Shown: one piece after another, positions 59,895-64,000 of the stretch
How the letters are laid out: every line of letters begins with the position of its first letter
Position numbering within the stretch: the first letter of the stretch is position 1
Origin: Streptomyces albidoflavus
GTDB taxonomy: Bacteria; Actinomycetota; Actinomycetes; Streptomycetales; Streptomycetaceae
DNA: 64,000 nucleotides
Direction of reading: 5' to 3'
Assembly: GCF_000719955.1 (NCBI RefSeq)
Contig: NZ_JOII01000031.1
Span: 11,362 to 75,361, forward strand
Program-made: the position numbers and the translations under genes
The notes under the pieces: generated by a model
Databases searched by the model: none
What the model saw: the letters and a program-made list of their open reading frames with translations, nothing else
What the model was told of the DNA's origin: nothing

Positions 59895-60587
59895 ATGTCC
59901 GGACTGATCGACACCACGGAGATGTACCTCCGCACCATCCTCGAACTTGAGGAAGAAGGCGTGGTCCCCATGCGCGCCCGGATCGCGGAACGCCTGGACC
60001 AGAGCGGGCCCACGGTCAGCCAGACGGTCGCCCGGATGGAGCGGGACGGCCTGGTGGCCGTCGCCAGCGACCGCCACCTGGAACTGACCGAGGAAGGCCG
60101 GCGCCTGGCCACCCGGGTCATGCGCAAGCACCGGCTGGCCGAGTGCCTGCTGGTCGACGTGATCGGCCTGGAGTGGGAACAGGTGCACGCCGAGGCGTGC
60201 CGCTGGGAGCACGTCATGAGCGAGGCGGTCGAACGCCGCGTCCTCGACCTGCTCCGCCACCCCACCGAGTCCCCGTACGGCAACCCCATCCCGGGCCTGG
60301 AGGAGCTGGGCGAGGAGGCGGGCGCCGACCCGTTCCTCGACGAGGGCATGGTCTCGCTGGCCGACCTCGACCCCGGCAGCGAGGGCAAGACCGCCGTCGT
60401 CCGCCGGATCGGCGAGCCCATCCAGACCGACGCCCAGCTCATGTACACGCTGCGGCGGGCGGGCGTGCAGCCCGGCTCGGTGGTCAGCGTCACCGAGTCG
60501 GCCGGCGGCGTCCTCGTCGGCTCCAGCGGTGAGGCGGCCGAGCTGAACAGCGAGACCGCCTCGCACGTATTCGTCGCCAAGCGCTGA
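59895..60587 (+). CDS. DtxR/IdeR-family iron-dependent repressor
   Basis: A 230-residue metal-sensing repressor. The HTH is at about 25-50 (VPMRARIAERLDQSGPTVSQ, TVARMERDGLVAVASDRHLE), followed by the metal-binding and dimer domain with the His/Glu/Cys ligands (TRVMRKHRLAECLLVDVIGL, EVHAEACRWEHVMSEAVERR), and a C-terminal SH3-like domain (about 145-230). This is the DmdR1/IdeR type that represses siderophore genes when iron is present. A long antisense frame overlaps it (see findings). ATG at 59895 has GAGGGG upstream. Confidence 0.92.
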   Translation: MSGLIDTTEMYLRTILELEEEGVVPMRARIAERLDQSGPTVSQTVARMERDGLVAVASDRHLELTEEGRRLATRVMRKHRLAECLLVDVIGLEWEQVHAEACRWEHVMSEAVERRVLDLLRHPTESPYGNPIPGLEELGEEAGADPFLDEGMVSLADLDPGSEGKTAVVRRIGEPIQTDAQLMYTLRRAGVQPGSVVSVTESAGGVLVGSSGEAAELNSETASHVFVAKR

Positions 60588-60612
60588 CCGGCTGCCGCAG
60601 GCGGCCCACCGT

Positions 60613-60651
60613 GGGCCGGGGCGTCCCCTCCGGGGGGCGTCCCGGCCCTTT
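60613..60651 (+). terminator. terminator of the iron-regulator gene
   Basis: GGGCCGGGGCG (60613-60623) pairs with CGTCCCGGCCC (60638-60648), with an inner CCCC/GGGG stem, followed by TTT. It lies 26 nt past the stop codon. Confidence 0.75.
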
Positions 60652-60970
60652 CGCGTTCCGGGCGTCCGCCCGCGCCGGTGGGGCTGCCCGTGCCGGTGGG
60701 GCGGCGCGGGCGCACGGGTCGCGGCTTGACCGGGAGTTGAAGATTCTGTGTGCGGAACGGCAGCGCGCGGCGGGTGGCTCGTGCAAGGCTGTTGTCAGGC
60801 ATATGACGTGAAAACTCTTGACCGTCCTGGGTGCCCGGCTCCGCCTGCCCGCGCGGCGCCGCCCGGGGTGCCTGGGGAGGGGGCGGACCGTGCGCCGATC
60901 CTTCACGGGCCCCACACCGGGCCCCGTCCGCCCCACCACCGCGTCGGCCTTCCCGCCCGCGCGCAGTACG

Positions 60971-61000
60971 AGGCCCCGGCGCCCATCGGCGCCGGGGCCT
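60971..61000 (+). terminator. 13-bp hairpin in the intergenic region
   Basis: AGGCCCCGGCGCC (60971-60983) is an exact inverted repeat of GGCGCCGGGGCCT (60988-61000), loop CATC. No gene ends just before it, so it either ends an unannotated small RNA or protects against read-through into the hydrolase gene. Confidence 0.6.
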
Positions 61001-61206
61001 GTCCTCCCCTGTCGTGATCCGGAGCCCCGAGCTCCCAGGATCACTCCCGTCGGACCGGTTTCCCCGAGCGGTCCGCCTCCCGCTGAAGATCTCCCCTCGG
61101 GGGCGGGCGGCAACCCTTGACGGGTGTCACTCGAAAGTGGGGTGTAGCCCGCAGGAGGAAGCGGAGTCGAATGCTTGTTCGGTAACGTGAGGCGGAGGGC
61201 GCGACC

Positions 61207-62136
61207 GTGATCGAGAAACAGGACACGGATCGGGCGAGCCAGAGACTGTGGGGGTGCCAGAGCATGGTGCGGCGCATCGAAGTGACCGGTTCCGGGGGCG
61301 TACCCCTAGCCGCCTGGGAGTTCGCCGACCCGCCCAAGGCCGGTGACGCGGCGGGCGAGACCGGACGCGCACCGGGGGTGCTGTTACTGCACGGCCTGAT
61401 GGGCCGCGCCTCGCACTGGGCCGCAACCGCCCGCTGGCTCGCCGAACGCCACCGGGCCGTCGCCCTCGACCAGCGCGGCCACGGCCGGAGCGCCAAACCC
61501 ACCGACGCGCCCTACACCCGCGAGACCTACGTCGCCGACGCCGTCGCCGCCATCGAACAGCTCGGCCTCGGCCCCGCCGTCCTCGTCGGCCACGCCATGG
61601 GCGCCCTCACCGCCTGGCAGCTCGCCGCCGCCCGGCCCGACCTCGTGCGCGGCCTCGTCATCTGCGACATGCGCGCCTCCGCGCTCGGCGCCGCCTCGCA
61701 GCGCGAATGGGAGCAGTGGTTCGACGCCTGGCCCACCCCCTTCGCCACCCTCGGCGACGTCCGCAAGTGGTTCGGCGAGGACGACCCCTGGGTCGAACGC
61801 CCGAGCGCCGCCCGCGGCGAGTTCTACGCCGAGGTCATGACCGAGCACGAGGACGGCTGGCGCCCCGTCTTCTCCCCGGCCCAGATGCTCCGCACCCGCG
61901 AGACCTGGGTCCACGACGCCCACTGGGACGAACTCGCCCAGGTCACCTGCCCCACCCTCGTCGTCCGCGGCCTCGACGGCGCCCTCGGCCGCGCCGAGGC
62001 CCAGGAAATGGTCCGCGTCCTGCCCCAGGGCCAGTACGCCGAGGTCACCGACGCCGGCCACCTCGTCCACTACGACCAGCCGGGCGCCTGGCAGGCCGCG
62101 GTCCAGCCATTCCTGGACGGGTTGCCGGAGGGGTGA
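61207..62136 (+). CDS. alpha/beta-hydrolase-fold protein lacking the nucleophilic Ser
   Basis: A 309-residue alpha/beta hydrolase. The fold is clear: the oxyanion loop VLLLHGLMGRASHWAATARW, strand VALDQRGHGRSAKPTD, nucleophile elbow VLVGHAMGALTAWQLA, Asp in LVVRGLDGAL and His in TDAGHLVHYD. But the nucleophile position is Ala130 (GCC at 61594-61596) instead of Ser, so the usual hydrolysis is not possible. It may be a binding protein or use another chemistry. GTG at 61207 has GGAGGG 7 nt upstream; ATG at 61264 is an alternative. Confidence 0.88.
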   Translation: MIEKQDTDRASQRLWGCQSMVRRIEVTGSGGVPLAAWEFADPPKAGDAAGETGRAPGVLLLHGLMGRASHWAATARWLAERHRAVALDQRGHGRSAKPTDAPYTRETYVADAVAAIEQLGLGPAVLVGHAMGALTAWQLAAARPDLVRGLVICDMRASALGAASQREWEQWFDAWPTPFATLGDVRKWFGEDDPWVERPSAARGEFYAEVMTEHEDGWRPVFSPAQMLRTRETWVHDAHWDELAQVTCPTLVVRGLDGALGRAEAQEMVRVLPQGQYAEVTDAGHLVHYDQPGAWQAAVQPFLDGLPEG

Positions 62137-62820
62137 GCGGGGGCGGGTTGGGGGCTTGCCCGGCCTCGCTCGACGTTCGCGGGGCGTAGCGGCTGCCAGG
62201 GCGGCGTGGGGTCCTCGCGTCAGCCGGCGGACCGTGGCACCGGGCGGCGCGGTCACCCCGTCGCGGCTGTCTTCCGGCGCCGGGGCCTACGTGAAGGCCA
62301 CCGCTGCAAGGCCGTCCGCGTCCCCGTCGGCGGCTTCCGCCGGGCGGTCGCGTGGGGATCACCGGCAGGCTGGATCGACCGTGCTTCTGCGTGGTGTGGC
62401 CGTGGGCTCGGCAAGCCTCGGCAGTCGCCGCCTGCCCGGCACAGGCATCTGTTGCATCCCGCCGGTGAGCGCGGAGGGCATCTACCGGGCCCTCCGTGAT
62501 GCCGGTGTCCGCCACGCCGAGAACGGCGACCGGGGCCCCTCGACAGCTAGTCCGAGATCTGCCTGCCGCGCTTCGGGAACTATCACGCGTTGACCAGCTG
62601 GACCGGTGGATTCATGCGCGACGGGGGCGCCCCGGACCCGCCGGAGCGTTCCGCAGGGGGTGCCCGTTTCGAAGTGCGACACCGGTACACGCCTAGGAGG
62701 CGGCGAACACGCTGCCCGGCGAGCTGACGTCCAGGGCCAACGAGCGGGACGGGGGCGGTGCGTCGTGTGCCGGACGGGGTGGCGAGGCGGTCGGCCGACC
62801 GGCAGGCCACCCCGTCCCCG
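62137..62820. other. intergenic region with a possible decayed gene
   Basis: This 684-bp gap shows no intact gene. Two short frames have protein-like composition: one ending near 62553 (VSAEGIYRALRDAGVRHAEN) and another starting at 62551 in a different frame (SEICLPRFGNYHALTSWTGG, continuing to a TGA at 62727). They could be pieces of one frameshifted pseudogene. I do not recognise the family. The rest has no supported feature. Confidence 0.4.
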
Positions 62821-63399
62821 TCACAGGACGGCGAGCCGGTCCACCAGGAGTTCCGTGCGGGCCTCGGCGTCGCCCGGGGGCAGCCGGCCGGACCGGGCCA
62901 GGGTGGCCAGCCCGTGCAGGGACGCCCAGAACACCTCGGTGAACAGTGCCGGGTGGACGCCATCGCCGGAGACCTCCCCGAGGGACTCCAGCAGGGCGGC
63001 GAAGGCGTCCTGAAGGGGTTCGGGGGTGTCCTTCCGGGCGAACGCCAGGCCGCCGTCGAGCTGGAAGATCGCGTCGTAGACCGCCGGGTTCCGGGCGGCG
63101 AAGACGAGGTACGCGCGGGCCAGGGCGGTGACCCGGCCGCGCGGGTCCCGCTCCGCGCCGGTCGCCGCCCTGAGCGACGCGGCCAGCTCGGCTGCGCCTT
63201 CGAGGGCGACGGCGCCGATGATCTCCCGTTTACCGCGGAAGTGGCTGTAGAGGACGGGCTGGCTGTACTCGATGCGCTCGGCGAGCCGACGGGTGGTGAC
63301 CGCGTCCCAGCCCTGCTGCTCGGCGAGTTCCCGGGCGGTCGCCACGATGAGGCGCTCGCGGTCCGCCCGTTCGCGCTCCTTGCGTTCCTGTACCGACAT
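62821..63399 (-). CDS. TetR-family regulator of the DUF1772 gene
   Basis: A 192-residue TetR with a clear HTH (RLIVATARELAEQQGWDAVT, TRRLAERIEYSQPVLYSHFR) and a C-terminal WHG-type effector domain. It diverges from the DUF1772 gene across 97 bp containing CTAGCAC/GTGCTAG half-sites and a CGCTAGCG palindrome. The ATG at 63399 is chosen as the start of the conserved region; longer frames run into the operator. It probably controls the membrane protein and itself. Confidence 0.88.
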   Translation of the reverse strand: MSVQERKERERADRERLIVATARELAEQQGWDAVTTRRLAERIEYSQPVLYSHFRGKREIIGAVALEGAAELAASLRAATGAERDPRGRVTALARAYLVFAARNPAVYDAIFQLDGGLAFARKDTPEPLQDAFAALLESLGEVSGDGVHPALFTEVFWASLHGLATLARSGRLPPGDAEARTELLVDRLAVL

Positions 63400-63409
63400 G
63401 CTCCGAACC

Positions 63410-63473
63410 CTAGCACCGCTAGACAAGCGAGCGGCAGTTACGCTAGCGTCGACACGTCAGCTATCAGTGCTAG
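63410..63473. promoter_or_regulatory. operator-like repeats between TetR and DUF1772 genes
   Basis: CTAGCAC (63410-63416) and GTGCTAG (63467-63473) are exact inverted half-sites 50 bp apart. Between them lies the 8-bp palindrome CGCTAGCG (63441-63448). The gap also contains the divergent promoters. Typical TetR operators are one such dyad; here three related sites are present. Confidence 0.5.
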
Positions 63474-63496
63474 ATTTCTGGTTCTGGAGGATCGTC

Positions 63497-63943
63497 ATGC
63501 TCCACGCACTTCAGGTCTTCACCACGGTGGTCGTCGGCGTGATGGTGGGGGTGGAGTTCTGCGTCGCCGTCTTCGTCAACGCGATCATGAACGCCCTCCC
63601 CGGCGACAACGGCCAGCTCGGCCGCTCCCACGGAGCCCGCCTGCTCGGCGCCGTGATGCCCTTCTGGTACTTCACCTCACTCGGCCTCGCCACGGTCTGG
63701 GCCGTCGTCACCTGGGGCGAGCCTGGCTCCGCCCTCGTCGTCACGGCGGGCGGGCTGCTGGTCGTCAGCGTCCTCATGTCGGTCCTGCTGCTCGTCCCCA
63801 TCAACAACCGCAGCAAGACCTGGACCCCCGAGAACCGGCCCGCCGACTGGCAGCAGCAGTCGAAGCGCTGGGAGCTGTACCACTACCTGCGCGTCGCGGT
63901 GATCGTGGCGGCGTTCGCTCTGCTGGTGGGGGCGCTGGTCTGA
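63497..63943 (+). CDS. DUF1772 membrane protein (anthrone-oxygenase-like)
   Basis: A 148-residue membrane protein with four predicted helices: about 5-28, 48-70, 78-98 and 128-146. The blocks VGVMVGVEFCVAVFVNAIM, VLLLVPINNRSKTWTPEN and WELYHYLRVAVIVAAFALL are typical of DUF1772, which includes anthrone oxygenases of aromatic polyketide pathways. The ATG at 63497 follows CTGGAGG. Divergent from its likely TetR repressor. The compound handled is unknown. Confidence 0.85.
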   Translation: MLHALQVFTTVVVGVMVGVEFCVAVFVNAIMNALPGDNGQLGRSHGARLLGAVMPFWYFTSLGLATVWAVVTWGEPGSALVVTAGGLLVVSVLMSVLLLVPINNRSKTWTPENRPADWQQQSKRWELYHYLRVAVIVAAFALLVGALV

Positions 63944-64000
63944 GGGGTGGGTGGGGTGTGGCTGGGATGGGCGAGGGGGAGGGCGGGGGAGCTTGTGGGG

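Larger units (their letters stand above)
60588..61206. other. structured intergenic region between iron regulator and alpha/beta hydrolase
   Basis: This 619-bp gap holds two strong hairpins (60613-60651 and 60971-61000). Between them, 60730-60830 is less GC-rich and includes TTGAC-like boxes. The open frames have non-coding-type Arg/Pro composition. It could hold a small RNA ending at 61000, but no promoter of good quality was identified. 61100-61206 carries the hydrolase promoter and Shine-Dalgarno. Confidence 0.45.

Overview
The window is chromosomal DNA from a high-GC actinomycete, almost certainly a Streptomyces. The evidence is very strong G/C bias at third codon positions, many GTG starts, frequent ATGA/GTGA stop-start overlaps, a complete conservon (cvn) operon with two cytochrome P450s, mycothiol-dependent-isomerase-fold proteins, a DtxR/IdeR-type iron regulator, and many Sec-type secreted proteins and lipoproteins. 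No rRNA, tRNA, CRISPR array, prophage or large biosynthetic cluster was seen.

Layout. 0-5.5 kb: a P450, a secreted beta-rich protein, a P-type cation ATPase and a DUF2530-type membrane protein. 5.8-12.5 kb: an NCS2 purine permease, a small ribbon-helix-helix (RHH) protein, a MarR regulator with an MFS exporter, RNA cyclic phosphodiesterase, a 29-residue membrane peptide, an aldo/keto reductase, a cupin and a YkvA-like protein. 12.5-14.0 kb: a TnpB element carrying its own divergent RHH gene. 14.3-20.1 kb: secreted proteins and lipoproteins, then a four-gene operon with a WXG-like protein and a calpain-family cysteine protease. 20.3-28.4 kb: a deazaflavin/hemerythrin fusion, SGNH hydrolase, a TetR-regulated drug ABC exporter, threonine dehydratase and SerC. 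28.5-34.4 kb: the conservon operon cvnABCD plus two P450s. 34.9-42.6 kb: a large FAD/FeS oxidoreductase, PH-domain protein, LysR, EamA exporter, a TIGR03086-type protein and a secreted ricin-lectin protein. 42.8-53.0 kb: an AtuA-type acyl-CoA catabolic operon interrupted by a second TnpB element that also carries a divergent RHH gene. 53.2-64 kb: secreted peptidase, citA, pdxH, a PAS protein, SIS protein, DmdR/IdeR regulator, an alpha/beta hydrolase lacking its nucleophile, and a TetR/DUF1772 pair.

How the genes work together. The cvn genes encode a membrane histidine-kinase-like ATPase, a roadblock protein, a DUF742 protein and a Ras-like GTPase, co-translated with a P450 whose K-helix has EVLW instead of ExxR (as in CYP157) and a second, normal P450. 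The 42.8-53 kb genes (TIGR03084 protein, AtuA, biotin-dependent carboxylase beta and alpha, acyl-CoA dehydrogenase, enoyl-CoA hydratase, TetR) look like a branched-chain or acyclic-terpene acyl-CoA degradation operon.

The most interesting signals are: (i) two TnpB-only elements with the same design, namely intact RuvC nuclease, divergent RHH gene, back-to-back apparently leaderless promoters with repeats between them, and a conserved right end; the second supplies the stop codon of atuA. (ii) The WXG-calpain-lipoprotein operon. (iii) An isolated minus-strand promoter, Shine-Dalgarno and 12-codon ORF next to a 63-nt three-way-junction sequence at 56.9-57.2 kb. (iv) Mutually exclusive hairpins upstream of the P-type ATPase. 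All functional statements are inferred from reading the sequence; no database search was run.
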